Source of the DNA: Panorpa germanica
Taxonomy: Eukaryota > Arthropoda > Insecta > Mecoptera > Panorpidae
Direction: 5' to 3'
Length of the DNA: 64,000 bases
NCBI GenBank assembly: GCA_963678705.1
Contig: OY783212.1
Coordinates: forward strand, 11,470,001 to 11,534,000
In this document: piece after piece, positions 1 to 11,530 of the stretch
Position numbering within the stretch: the stretch's first letter is position 1
How the letters are laid out: each line of letters opens with the position of its first letter
Notes under the pieces: generated by a model
Seen by the model: the letters and a program-made list of their open reading frames with translations, nothing else
Database searches by the model: none
Told to the model about the DNA's origin: nothing
Program-made: the position numbers and the translations under genes

Positions 1-3000
1 GATTATTTTTATTTGCTATACAAATTCAATAATTGATTACCTACAGCCACACTTCTAAAGCTGTGTATTCACCAAATAAAAACTTTTTCTAGGAAACAGT
101 ATGTTTGGGGATAAATTGGACTACCTTCACTCCAAGCACAAAATGCCTCAAGTAACATGAGAACATTGCATAGAGCAAGCTTGTTTAACTGGCAACCCAA
201 GACACGTATAAATACAACATGACGCAAAACCGCACCCAAAACATGACTTTTTGGCCACAAGAGTAAAATTAGACCTGGAATATTTGATGGGCATCTTGTC
301 AAATAACTGAAAATTTACACTACATACTTTTATCGAGATAGATATACTCGCAGATTCATTAATTTTTTAAAAATATTTTCAGGTATGCCCCTTTATTTGC
401 TCTTTTATAGTAAAGCCCCATTCCCACTCACTGTTTTTAGTTTTAATTTAAGGTCTTAACTTTACGGTGAAACGATACTTGACCGTTTTTGACTCGCGAA
501 ACATAGATGACGATACTATATAACACGTTAAATATTATCAAAAAAATCATGTTTATAAACGCGAATCAAAACCGAAAGCTGCAATTAGTTAGATGAATAA
601 CATATCTACATTTTAAGCTTTCTTCCACTGACTTTTAATGAGTTGGAACTGTAGTTTTTTTATAATATTTAACCTGCTGTATAGTATCTCCATCTATATT
701 TCGCGAGAAAAAATGGCCAAGTATCGTTACACCTTAAATGTAATTTTGAACTCGTGAAATCATGCGTCATGCGTCAGTAATAAACATTTTTTTGTAATAA
801 TTAATACTAAAACTCAGTGAGTGGAAATGGGGCTTTATCACCGCCCTAATATTAAAGTATGTAATATTATTTCGAATGTGGCTCAAAAAAACCAAAAGAT
901 TGAGTACCCCTGTTTAGGAGTTCAAACCTACTTTACATGCCAAAAAGATCTATTTACGGAGGTATAATATTTCTATCGTAAATAAGATAAGATAATAATG
1001 TTAAAATTTCAATATTAATAATATACAGATTTTCTTGTAATAATCTTTACTATACCCAATATCTTCTTCCACCTTCATTAATTTTATTAGGCCTTGGGGT
1101 TCAACAGCATCTTCTATCTATCTACCTATCTGTATTCGCTTATAGCTAGAAGCGTAATCACCGAAGCGTAATTTATACGAAATATTTAAAACATAAAGCT
1201 ATGACAGAGTCGAGTTATCTACGAAATAAATGTAAGATTTATTGTATGTATAAATATAATAATTACATTTGCAAAAGATAATAACTATGTACAAATGCAC
1301 ATGCAATTATTACGTAAGATATATATATACGTATTAGACTATAACTGTGACTACCAAAGTCACAGGTTTAAAATTAGATTTAAAAAAATATTTTCTAATA
1401 AATTTGTATACGAGTATACTGTATTGGTATTTCTTTTGTTTTTCTTGTTTGTAATTATCTATCTCCTGCAGTGTGACATCTTTGAATATTGAGTTTTCAG
1501 TTATTCAAATTACAAAGATTCGCATGTTATTCGGCAAGTTTATCTGGATTATAATTTTGTTTCATTCTGTTTATGAGTTATCCGAATATTGAATCAGATA
1601 GAGGATACAGTTTTATAACAAAAAAAATTAATGATTTTTATTATATTTCGATTAATATTTTGTATTAAAAAATTACACGTTTTTCCTAACCTTCAAAAGA
1701 AAAATATGAGGAAATTTCCTTAGTTTAAAAATTCCTTTTAACTAGTTCCTTTTATTTTACAATGATTTCTGAATTGTCAAAAAAAAAACACAAAAAATGG
1801 TAAACCATTGAATACATAAGACCTATTCTCAACAGTACTCTAAATTTTTCTTCAAAATATATTTTTTTTTACGATTTCTCTAAATACATTGTATCAGGTT
1901 TTACATTTCCTTTTATATACGGTGTAAAAAAAATCATCAAGATAGCTTAACTGGCAAAATACGAACTCAAAATGAAAATGGTCCTCGCAATGTATACTCC
2001 AACAAGAAAATTTATTTCAACAAAAAACATGTTATACAAATAGAGAAGTCCACGTGGTCGTTGTTGACTTTTCCGGAGGTGGAAAATCTTTTATGTATAA
2101 TTTACAAATAACAAAATTGAATATGATGATTTTCTAGTTGCAATTGACAGACAATAATAAGATGGCAATAACTATGCATAACTACATGTAGAACATCAAA
2201 CTTTTAATACAAAAATCAAAAACGAAAGAAAATGGTAACCAAAAAATGTAATTCAAATTTTAATGTAAAGAATACAACAAAATTTATAGCGGATAGAATG
2301 AAAAAACAAAATAATCACGTATAATTCATCATATTTGTTTTATTTATTACGTAAATGCTACATTTATGACAAGTACGTACTATTTTAATCAAGAAAAACA
2401 TGTTTTAACGGTATTTAATTACGTTGCACGAAAACGAAAACGAAATATTTTAATGTAGAACAAAAAGAGCAATATCATTGACGCATTACATCAATACAAT
2501 GATCGATACATAATAATACAGAAAATTGATTATATTTTATGAGAAAACGATAATAGTTAACACTATAAATATAAGTTTTAAGTGATTATTCAAGAATGTA
2601 ATTGCAATGTTTCATTAATACGATATATAAAAACTTCCAAACAGAAAATTTGAATGTTTCTAACAAAAATCAATATATTAGTAATAATCAAATAAGATAT
2701 ATTTAATTATTATGAACGATATATCATTACAATGAATAAATTATTTCATCAAATTCTAATATATTACCTTGAACATTTATTTAATAATAACAAAAAAAAA
2801 AAGCTTTTATTGATTTTAAGTTTAATTTAATACTAACCTAAAATTAATGACAGCTTATAAGAACCATTAATTAATAGTAAATAAAAAGTAATTTAAAAAT
2901 ATTTTGGATTGATAATTAAAATAAAAAAGAAAAAATTAGAAACATTAAAATACAATTATCGTAATATAATTGATATTGAAATTGATCTGAATAAGGTTAT

Positions 3001-3399
3001 GTTTTGTTTATATCCCCGCAAACCCCCCTCTCGTTCAAAACCGTGAGGAAAACTTAAAAACACGCAGGTAATAAAAACATACGAGACCATGTGGATAGGA
3101 CGCAATACGATTGAACGCGCGCCGCACTCAAGTCCAGCGAACAAACGTCGTCGCACATGCGTACATGGTATGTGTCAAGATCACGAATCAAAAACTATTA
3201 AATTATTGTTAATTGCATTATAATTACATTAAAATTTAAATAAAACCACCACAATTATACATTCTTTAACACTCTTTAAGAATAGTTCTTTGTAGTATAT
3301 TGCAATAATTTGTACAAAATCTGCACGTGATTTTATCAATAAATGACAGTGTGCTTTGGATTACGATAGGATTAAGTTTTATTTAAAAAAAATACTTGC
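1..3399 (-). other. Large first-domain intron of the Musashi/Rbp6 gene
   Basis: The RRM1 continuation that must follow the microexon is not present in any frame here, so this stretch is read as intron running off the window. It is very AT-rich and contains one foldback element (413-835). Short open frames at 69-302, 1295-1492 and 2956-3156 show no recognisable protein and no matching splice pattern. Confidence 0.6.
413..835. mobile_element. Foldback MITE-like element with long inverted arms and TA flanks
   Basis: The ends are inverted copies: AAGCCCCATTCCCACTCACTG on the left, and the reverse complement of the right end reads AAGCCCCATTTCCACTCACTG. Both sides carry TA (411-412 and 836-837), as expected for a Tc1/mariner-type target duplication. 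The similarity continues inward for much of each arm; for example ACGATACTTG followed by CGCGAAA occurs in both arms. The whole 423-bp unit is therefore an imperfect palindrome centred near 600-620. No transposase frame is present, so it is non-autonomous. Confidence 0.8.
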
Positions 3400-4181
3400 C
3401 TGGACTTGTCTGCCAGCTGAGCCCTCCGATGAACATCTTCCTATAATAAAGAAAAATAATACGTATTAAATTTGACAAGCTTCCGTTTAATAAAAAAGGA
3501 AATATAAGTGAATCATAGAAGTTTTGTAAAAGTACAAGAGCAAGGACATTGTGTATTTAGTAAAAGCAGCAGTAGTAGCCCCACCCCCTTTCCAACCTGC
3601 ATCTTTTACTCGTATTTATGCTTTGGCATTCCAGCTACATCTACGCAGGGGTAGAGAAATCGACTGTTGGATTGTGGGGGCCAGGGGGTGAGGTACACGT
3701 GACCCATTGTAAGTCTACACCCACTACGCACAACAAAACAGACGCAGCGGGAGCACAACGGGATTGCACAACAAAATAAAGGGTTGTTATGAAATTTTCT
3801 AGATAAACTGAACAATTATATAAATTGTGAACTGTATTTTGTGTTTGGTGCATTGCAGAGTTAGATCTTTACAAACAAGCACAGCATAATAATGTGAAAT
3901 TCGATTTATTTAAGAGGAATCATGTTTTAATAGGTTATTTAACAAATCACATGACCATAACATCACTGTAGATTCAATTTGATGCCGACGGAATTTACGC
4001 ACTGCCGCAAAATATAAACAAACGTCAGTTATTGAGGGGTACAGAGTTTTGCATGGGAAAATACAGGGGCACGTGTTCTGGGGGTAGGTTTTCCGAGGGT
4101 TACTGAAAAATTAACGTACCCTGGATCGTTTGGGACCTCTGCAGGAGAACCACTGGCTACTATGTCCTGATTTTGCTCCAT
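3400..4181 (-). CDS. Rbp6: Musashi/Rbp6-family RNA-binding protein, first two coding exons only
   Basis: Coding exons at 4181-4120 and 3440-3400; the rest of the gene lies beyond the left edge. The product is a cytoplasmic two-RRM protein that binds mRNA 3'UTRs and controls translation. Exon 1 encodes a short acidic leader starting MEQNQDIVASG and ending NDPG. Exon 2 is a 41-nt microexon encoding KMFIGGLSWQTSP, the RNP2 strand that opens RRM1 in Musashi-2 and insect Rbp6. Phases join exactly (GG + G at the first junction; phase 1 at the end of exon 2). The exon 2 donor reads CCAG|GCAAGT, a GC-type splice site, which leaves a G that would start the expected Glu codon. Positions 1-3399 would then be intron. 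The wording SWQTSP fits Rbp6/MSI2 better than Drosophila musashi itself, but 33 residues cannot settle the paralogue. Confidence 0.85.
3441..4119 (-). other. Intron 1 of the Musashi/Rbp6 gene
   Basis: Donor GTACGT follows exon 1 and acceptor TTATTATAG precedes the microexon. Two overlapping open frames near 3606-3853 lie here but have no recognisable content. Nothing else is seen. Confidence 0.6.
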
Positions 4182-4800
4182 TACAATGATATTATTATAA
4201 ACTTTACTTTTATATTAATATTATAAACAGATAAAATTTAGATTTTTTTTATATTAGATTTGATTTTATTATAATTTGAAAAACCTTTTTTTTAGATTTA
4301 TTTTATATACTTTACGAACAGCACTACGAACTACAACTAAACAGTAGTTAAACCGAGCTATAGAAAAGCGGCTATCTTTATTCGCACGCTCTGCCACACT
4401 AAACAACAACCAACTGAATTTGGTTGAACGGAGTAGAACTACTCGGGGCTTTTCGTTGTGTTTGATTCTTCGTACGTCGGATCGGGTGCGATCCGTGGTG
4501 TGGCCAGAGAGTGTAAGTGGGGTGTGGAGTAAAGGGGGCTCTATTCGGTCTGGCTAGAACATCGGTTGGAATCGTATTAGACTCGAATAGTCGAACAGGG
4601 TCCTCTACGACTCCAACACTCTGGCTTCTCCTTCGTTCCGTAGAGGGATTTTGTACGAAGTACTCGTATATAGAAAACCAGGCTGTAGCACTGTAGCATG
4701 TTTGATGAAAACGGCTTTCAGGGCGCGGGGAGAGCGGGCTCAGGGAATGCTTGTATGCGCTTCCTGGGTGATTCACAATGTGAAAATGTCTGGGAAATAG
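4182..4800 (-). promoter_or_regulatory. Probable 5' leader and promoter of the Musashi/Rbp6 gene
   Basis: This stretch is directly upstream of the initiator ATG. Between about 4385 and 4780 the base composition rises sharply in G+C and CpG compared with the surrounding AT-rich DNA, as often seen around transcription starts in insects that methylate gene bodies. No defined core promoter element was identified. The 125-codon reverse frame here has no recognisable protein and is probably a by-product of the composition. Confidence 0.35.
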
Positions 4801-5208
4801 AATACTTTAACGAAAAGAAAACTTCTGATAGAGCACTAAGGGAAATAAAGTCAATACTTTTACTGCTAACTTACAAATTATTTATGCTCGCGTATTTGTT
4901 TTCCAAAGTTTATAGAATTTATTTTTTGTGTTATTTAAATTAAATGAAACCAGTGCCGTAACAACACTACTACAGACTAAGTCTACTATCGATTTATTAG
5001 TCACAAATACATGAATCTCAAATTCATTTATATCCAGTCATAATTTTTCTCAAAGACTCTGCAACGACTGTTCCGCCCAAACCATTTATGGTGCACCACT
5101 GATTGATAGAATTTATAAATTAGTTTGTGAATGGACAATTTCATTTTAATTATTTATACTTACTTGTACCGAAAAACCGACACTAGATAGACCAAACCTT
5201 TAGGGTGA

Positions 5209-5320
5209 ACTCACACTGGAACCAACTACGAGTAACTCTCCGTCACACATCTATGTCGGTCCTTTTCGGGTCCGACATAGTCATACAAGCGGGAATCACG
5301 TAGACGGTTCCAGTGTGAGT
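5209..5320. mobile_element. 112-bp MITE-like element with perfect 15-bp terminal inverted repeats
   Basis: The left end ACTCACACTGGAACC is matched exactly, in inverse, by the right end. After a two-base mismatch the match resumes with CTACG. An inner palindrome (TATGTCGG ... TCCGACATA) makes the whole unit a potential hairpin. It has no coding capacity and no clear target-site duplication. Confidence 0.65.
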
Positions 5321-5454
5321 ACAACATTAAGTTTAGCGTCTACATGCAATAAATGTGAACTATGCATCTAGGACTATGGTTTTTAGTGGCATCTGTATGG
5401 TATATCAGTATTTTTAACAAAGTTGTTGGAAGATGATCTCGAATTTAAAGAGCT

Positions 5455-5830
5455 CACCTCAGTTGTTGTCCCAGTAAACCCTTAACGATCGTATGTACAT
5501 CTTCCTCCCGATTCCCTGTTTTTCCATGTTTGATATAATAAATTCTAAGTGCGCAATAAACAATTTGGTGAAGTGTCCTGTTTTGTGACGTTTCTATCAC
5601 CTTTAATCTCACCATCAACTTTACCTTCATTTGTATTACAACAGGTGGAATGGATTCGCTATTTGTAGTTGATAAAATAGACATTTCATATGAACGGTTG
5701 TGAGAAACTGAACTGTAAATAAACTCTTTCATGACAAAAGAATCATACGCATCTTCAATATGGTGGCAAAGTGACTCCAAAATGTTTACTGGACATTGTT
5801 TCACTAGATTGTCACTCTCAACCCTTTGAA
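5455..5830 (-). CDS. Unidentified exon-like open reading frame
   Basis: A reverse-strand frame of about 120 codons, unusually long for this AT-rich DNA, is bounded by splice-like signals: an A/C-rich tract ending CCAG near 5831 as possible acceptor, and CTGAG|GTGAGC near 5455 as possible donor. It has no in-frame initiator ATG at its 5' end, so it would have to be an internal exon. The peptide contains NILESLCHHIEDAYDSF and RTLHQIVYCALRIYYIKHGK. I do not recognise a family. No partner exons were found nearby, and it lies between two MITE-like elements, so a gene relic or mobile-element fragment is equally possible. Confidence 0.3.
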
Positions 5831-6028
5831 CTGGTTTTTTTTTAAGTTTGATTTATATTAAGCAAAAGCACAAGTGCTGCGCCTACAGAGTACAAAGGAT
5901 TAAGAATTATAATTTAAGTGAAATAAATACGATGTTCTTCCAGGCAAGAAGTATACTTGCAGAATTCCGACTGACAAGTGACAATACAAATAGGATGACC
6001 CATGCATGTTTCACCGTAATTTCTCTAA

Positions 6029-6347
6029 TGCCGGCAGTTCACTCTCGGCGAGATATTTGTCCAAGCATTTGTCTATATGCCGAGACTCCGATTGGACAAC
6101 TTCACTCCTGACTTTCGTTGGTCCAATGTCTCTCGTACGATACATTTGCCGCGAGAGCAAATAACTTAGTGGTGCGAAGTACACTCTTGCGTATAGTCTC
6201 TCGTTTCGTTTGAGTTTTGTCAAAATACCGCTCATGAACCGAAGCAATCTAAAGCGAGGCAAATTCACTCGAGACAGGCGAGAGTTGCAGTACACACTCG
6301 ATCTCGGCGAACCGAGACCAGCACGGGGCGACAGTGAATTGCCGGCA
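6029..6347. mobile_element. MITE with 3-bp TAA target duplication, PIF/Harbinger-like
   Basis: The ends are inverted: TGCCGGCAGTTCACTCTC on the left, and the reverse complement of the right end is TGCCGGCAATTCACTGTC. Both are directly flanked by TAA (6026-6028 and 6348-6350). A 3-bp TWA duplication is typical of PIF/Harbinger elements. The 319-bp body is clearly more G+C-rich than its surroundings, which suggests fairly recent arrival. It contains no transposase; the reverse-strand frame at 6011-6295 is a shadow of the element. Confidence 0.75.
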
Positions 6348-7635
6348 TAACGCTTATTTTAACTCATCTAGAACACATGATCCTTCCTATGTTTATTCTG
6401 ACTGTATGTATTGTTATGAAGAATTAATATATTTTGAATGAACATATTTTAAAGCAATTTTCCACTAGAATTCTATACCGCGATTCCATATAATCCATGA
6501 CATACTAATCGTATTAAGATAACCGTCCTCAGTGCGGAGAGGCTCGCATCAAACGCAATGAACTTAACGTGGAAGGGAAGGGAAGTGGGAAGAAACACTC
6601 ATGAACTGTGGTGGTGTACTAGTCGTCAGTATTAAGGCAACATTATATTTTCTAAGTCTATTAGTTATCTCCATTGATCATGTTATCAATAAAATGTATA
6701 CAAGACAATAGTGTGCTCTACATAGATGAGGCTTAAATAGGGCCACGCGTTCGTGTAAACAGCTTTTTTCGGTCCACTCCTGAAATTACCTTTTTTTGAA
6801 ATTGTAAAAGTATACTCAAAAACAAATTGCGGAAAGCATATTATTCTTCGATGTTCCTATGCCTGATAAATATAGGCAGATATTTGAAAGCAGGGAAACT
6901 CTGAAAACCCTTATTGACTTTATCAATAATTTAATCTTTTTATTTTATATACCCATTCACGTGTCTGTAAGTTGTAAATTATTTATTGTAAATGTTTATA
7001 AATGTATGTAATGTTTTAAGTGCTAATAACTTTTAAAAGGTAATGCACTCAAATAAATATTAAAAAAAGAAAAAAATTACGGAATGACAAGAATAGAAAA
7101 TAAAATTTAAAAAATACACTTATTTGTATAAATATACATTAACCAACTTCTTGTAATCCTTAAATTTTCATTATATTACCGAATAGAAAGAATGATTCAT
7201 TTACACAATTCTTCTACAATTTCATTTAGAACCGCAGATAACTACTAACTGCCCAAAAGACACACTACCCCCCTCCCCCCCTCGTCAGACTTGTACACAT
7301 TGTAGAAAAATGAAAATGAAGTCCTATCACGGATGACCTCTATTATATATATTAATCTACATTTAATGCATTTAACAAAAACCACACTTTAAAAATTTAG
7401 CGCTGGTTAGAAGATCGAGAGAACCCGAAGGCACAGCTCTTAGTCACATTAAGTATTATTCAAAATGAAAAAGATATAAAGTGAATTTTTTGTCTAGTTC
7501 ACTATTTCCTTTTTAGTTTTAAATACTGCATTTAAAAGATGAATCTGTCAAGTATGTGTAAAACATGTCATTAAGCCGACATAACAAAATAGTTAATTTA
7601 AGTAGCGATAACAGCTTCAACCTCAGAATCTCAGA

Positions 7636-7842
7636 TATAGTCCAAATCACGATAGTTCGGCGGCGACTTATACTTAAAAGAGATATAAGAGCGGTATAAA
7701 TCTATAATACGATAATGAATTTTAACTTATTCGTTTCTATATAGAAAAATAAGTGAGTCTGTGCTTTTTAGTTATATCGGCAGTTTATACCCCACTTGTT
7801 TCAAGTATGAGTCGCCGCCGAACTGTCGTTATTTGAACTATA
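7636..7842. mobile_element. MITE family E, copy 1
   Basis: Roughly 40-bp terminal inverted repeats include AGTTCGGCGGCGACTTATAC on the left and AGTTCGGCGGCGACTCATAC on the right when reverse-complemented. TA lies at both edges. The interior is AT-rich and non-coding. A second, more diverged copy lies about 1.3 kb downstream. Confidence 0.8.
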
Positions 7843-8263
7843 CATATGATTTATATTCAATAAAATATTTCGCAATTTCATTTCAAATTTTAACTCCATT
7901 TTTAAATTGAATTATTTGGTTTAAATATAATTATAATATTACACAATATAGTTTTGCGTTTTATGCGTTATTGTAAATTTTCTTTCAAAATTTGGGAATT
8001 TCTTATTGGATTTGTAAATTAGGTACCAAAGTTATCAAATATTCGCAACAAAAAGATTTTCTGCATTTCTTGAAATCAAAGAAGGTTGTACTCTTGTTGA
8101 GCAAAAATAATATTTACCGCATTACGAGAAAAGGAAGGAAAAAAAAAATAAGGAACAAAGATTTTTAAATGCTTGTAATAAAAGATATTTGTACTTTCCC
8201 AACAGCTTAGTAAATTATTTATCATATAAGATCTACATTAACCAGTTGACAGATATTATTAAT

Positions 8264-8440
8264 CAACTTTCTAAAACTAATTGTTTAGCAAGAAACTAAA
8301 CTTAAAATGCGCCATCTACTAAACAGTAGTTATAACAGATAAAGTTAACATATAATTTTCTGTGTATATACAGTTGCATACTGATCAGATATTTGAGATG
8401 AAAGAAGGTTATAATTTTGTAACTTAAATTATAACAGTAA
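8264..8440 (+). repeat. Dispersed repeat H, copy 1
   Basis: Contains GCGCCATCTACTAAACAGTAG preceded by AATTGTTTAGCAA, and followed after about 70 bp by a GATGAAAGAAGGTTA motif. The same blocks occur near 60250-60470, the first in inverse orientation. No coding potential. Confidence 0.5.
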
Positions 8441-8908
8441 TGTACAAGCACTCGCTGTGACAACTGTAATTAAAGTACAATAATATTTTTGCTAGAAGCC
8501 CTGCGCTAGCTTAATCCGGCACTAGTTTAATAAATATAATGTTATTGCCATCAAGGTCACAGACAGTAACTACCACTGTTAACGCGAAGTCTCCCTTCTT
8601 TTCGGTTCAATTATCACTAACAGTAGAATTGCACCATATTTGACATCTGCTTATCGAATTCACTCATATTTTCGATATGTGACTTGACATGCCCCAATAA
8701 ATTTATGATGACAGGAACTATGGCACAGATAAAAGGATTAAACACTTTGATAACACTTAGGTTAGATACGCGTGACTGTGTACGGGAATAGAAAATAAAT
8801 TCCTTTTCCACGTATATAAATAAAAGCTATGTATATTTATTTAAAACAGTGGCTCTAAACTTTTTAAATCTAAGAATACTTTTGATTATTAGAAAAATAA
8901 CTGGTAGT

Positions 8909-9076
8909 ATATAGATCAAATTATGAGAGTTCGGCTGCGACTTATGCTTGCGTATAAAACTACGATACGATGGCGAACTTTATCTTATTCGTTTCTATAT
9001 ACACTTATCCTAGATTTATACGGTACAACTTTTTTTAAGCATGAGTTACCGCCAAACTGTCGTAATTTGAACAATA
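8909..9076. mobile_element. MITE family E, copy 2 (diverged)
   Basis: Same ends as the copy at 7636-7842: GAGAGTTCGGCTGCGACTTA on the left and, reverse-complemented, GACAGTTTGGCGGTAACTCA on the right. The internal stretch TCTTATTCGTTTCTATATA is close to the other copy. It is shorter and has more substitutions, so it is probably an older insertion. Confidence 0.7.
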
Positions 9077-9099
9077 CCAAAACAAAATTAATTAAAAAA

Positions 9100-11500
9100 A
9101 AATATTTCGAAAATCTGGTAGTACACATACTTACCGATTTTAGATAACCAATATCTTTATTACTAGCAAATTATTTTATATAATACAACTTCTTATGTGG
9201 TATTTATTAATATTTTCATCAAAACGGAAGTAGATGTGAAAGAGCAAAACAGAAAAGTCTCACATAGAGTCGAATTGAATGAAGACCGTGCGCCAAATTA
9301 TATTACGACGTAGATGACAACGCACTGCATATTTTTTATAACACTTTCTAAATCAAAGCGTCACCAAAACCTCGTTATACGGGAGTATAATATACATTAT
9401 TGGGAAACACTACGCCTGAGTTGGTGGCAACAAGCATATCAACCTATATACTGTGTTATAAAGATACATCACGCCTGATTAGTAGCAACAAATAAGACAC
9501 TTAAACGTGGACCTTCTTTCTCAAAGCTAAATCTACTTATTTTTTAAGTTTTTTGATGGAATTATATCTGGTATACGTTAAATTAAAAGACTTATTCTCA
9601 TATTTATTTCCAATTACCGTTATACGGATAAACCGTTTCATTACATTTTAAAATCTTTTTTTTTTTTTGTTAATGTTATGCAAAAAATTTTTAAATCATA
9701 CACTCCTTTTCTTCTAAATTATTTCTCTTCTCCTCAATCATTTTCTACAATATTTACACAATAAATCCTTGCGATGATACTGACTAATCGTCACTTACCA
9801 TAATAAACCTTTGACGACAAAGTGCCCGAACGCTTTTATACTTGAATACAAAGGGGTGCGTCTTTAAGTTCGATATCCGAATCAACGCTAACTCTAACCA
9901 ACCGTGTTGTAGCAGGAATAGACAGATTGTTTATGTTGTACTATTGGACACATGGATCCGTTTCACACTTATTGTTTATTCTATGAGCAAAATGAGTAAT
10001 TAAATTTATTCAGAGCCCCACGAAGCTTTAACGTTGGTTATTTCCCTACAAACAATGTTGACAAGATTCGTATAGGATTCGTATTAGATTCGAAACGGAT
10101 TGAACCGAATCGCATTAAAATCGTATTAGATTCGGACGAGATTTAGAGAAATTGTATGTAGGGTTGTAATGGTCAAAGTAGTGAATTTGAACCTGGTCTA
10201 AAACATCAATATTTCCTATTAAACAAAACTCTCTTTCTGGGTAAAGCAGCCATCTAAACTACTTATTTATGAATCAAGTTTTCTCTATATAATTGTGAAT
10301 CCTGCTACATCGTTTAGATCTGAAAAATGGTTTAGGGTATAGTGGAAGTATAAACGGCATTTACAATGCGCGCGCAATTTATTGTGAAAGATAAAATAGG
10401 AACATATGTACACATGTATTTCTGTTAACTAGTATTTAATATGTAATCCACCTCCTTCCGGATTGAATGACAAACTAATTTTAAATTTGTTACAAGAAAA
10501 TGCTACTGATTAATTAACACTGAGTTATAAGAATACCGCCATCCATCGACCCTACTGGCATACTCAACTAAAAAACTGAGAAACCAATCTTACAGAAGAT
10601 GTTATAGACTTCTGTTTAGTAAAGGTATGTATCACTGCCAAGTTTAGTTATCGTAGAATATTTAATGGCTGCGTTATACATTTTACAATTATTGAAAATC
10701 GCGGTGGCTTGCTTTTTATATTAGAGAATTTACCTTTTTAAAGAAAAAACATCTTGCATCTATAAGTATAGTATTTATTCCAATCATGGTCTGTACCACG
10801 TTGCACTACCAGTCGTAAGATGCTATGTCTATGGTTTGTTTCCTATATTCTTTATAAAAACAGTAGAGTATTATTTATGGAGCCACCGCTCCAAACACTG
10901 AGCTTGAACAGATACAAATCCACAAATAATTACTGAAAATTATATATTAAAAATAAGTGATATTTTTTACACTTCAATATATTTACAGCAACAAACAATA
11001 AACAATATATTTACACAATAAACTACAATACTTACAATAAATAAAATATTTTATAAAATAATTTAAATAAAACAATAAATTAAACAATAAATAAAATATT
11101 TTAATACCATATACAGGAGATTAAAATACGACGATTACTTCTAATAACAGGACATTTGTTTTTGCAACACATAATAGAAAACACAGATATTAATCAATAC
11201 TTGAGCTATTCTCTTTTGCTAGACTAGATTTAAGTGACTATAATTTTATACATAAATTAAATAAGCAGATAGATCTATTCATTTTTTGATAAAAAGAATA
11301 TTAACATTATTATCGCTTGTTGAAATTATTAAGACAATAAATAATTATACTCTATTTACATATATCAAAGTATAATTTATAATCTATTATATTAATAAAA
11401 TGAATATACTACATTCTCCTTTGACCTCAAAATTACATCAATGTACTACTATTTAAAGTTATTATCCACACACACATACAAATTATGTAAATATGACCAA
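9100..11500. other. Intergenic DNA without recognised genes
   Basis: No convincing exons were found on either strand. Two short direct repeats are visible: ACGCCTGA..GTGGCAACAA near 9412-9435 and 9470-9490, and a TCGTATTAGATTCG motif near 10080-10135. The last 500 bases are extremely AT-rich and probably include the 3' untranslated region of DNTTIP1. Confidence 0.5.
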
Positions 11501-11530
11501 ATAGAAAATTTAAAAATATTTTATGGTATA

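Noticed and set aside
4399..4776. 125-codon reverse-strand frame upstream of Musashi/Rbp6
   Set aside because: It overlaps the G+C-rich presumed promoter/leader, shows no domain, and has no splice link to the coding exons.
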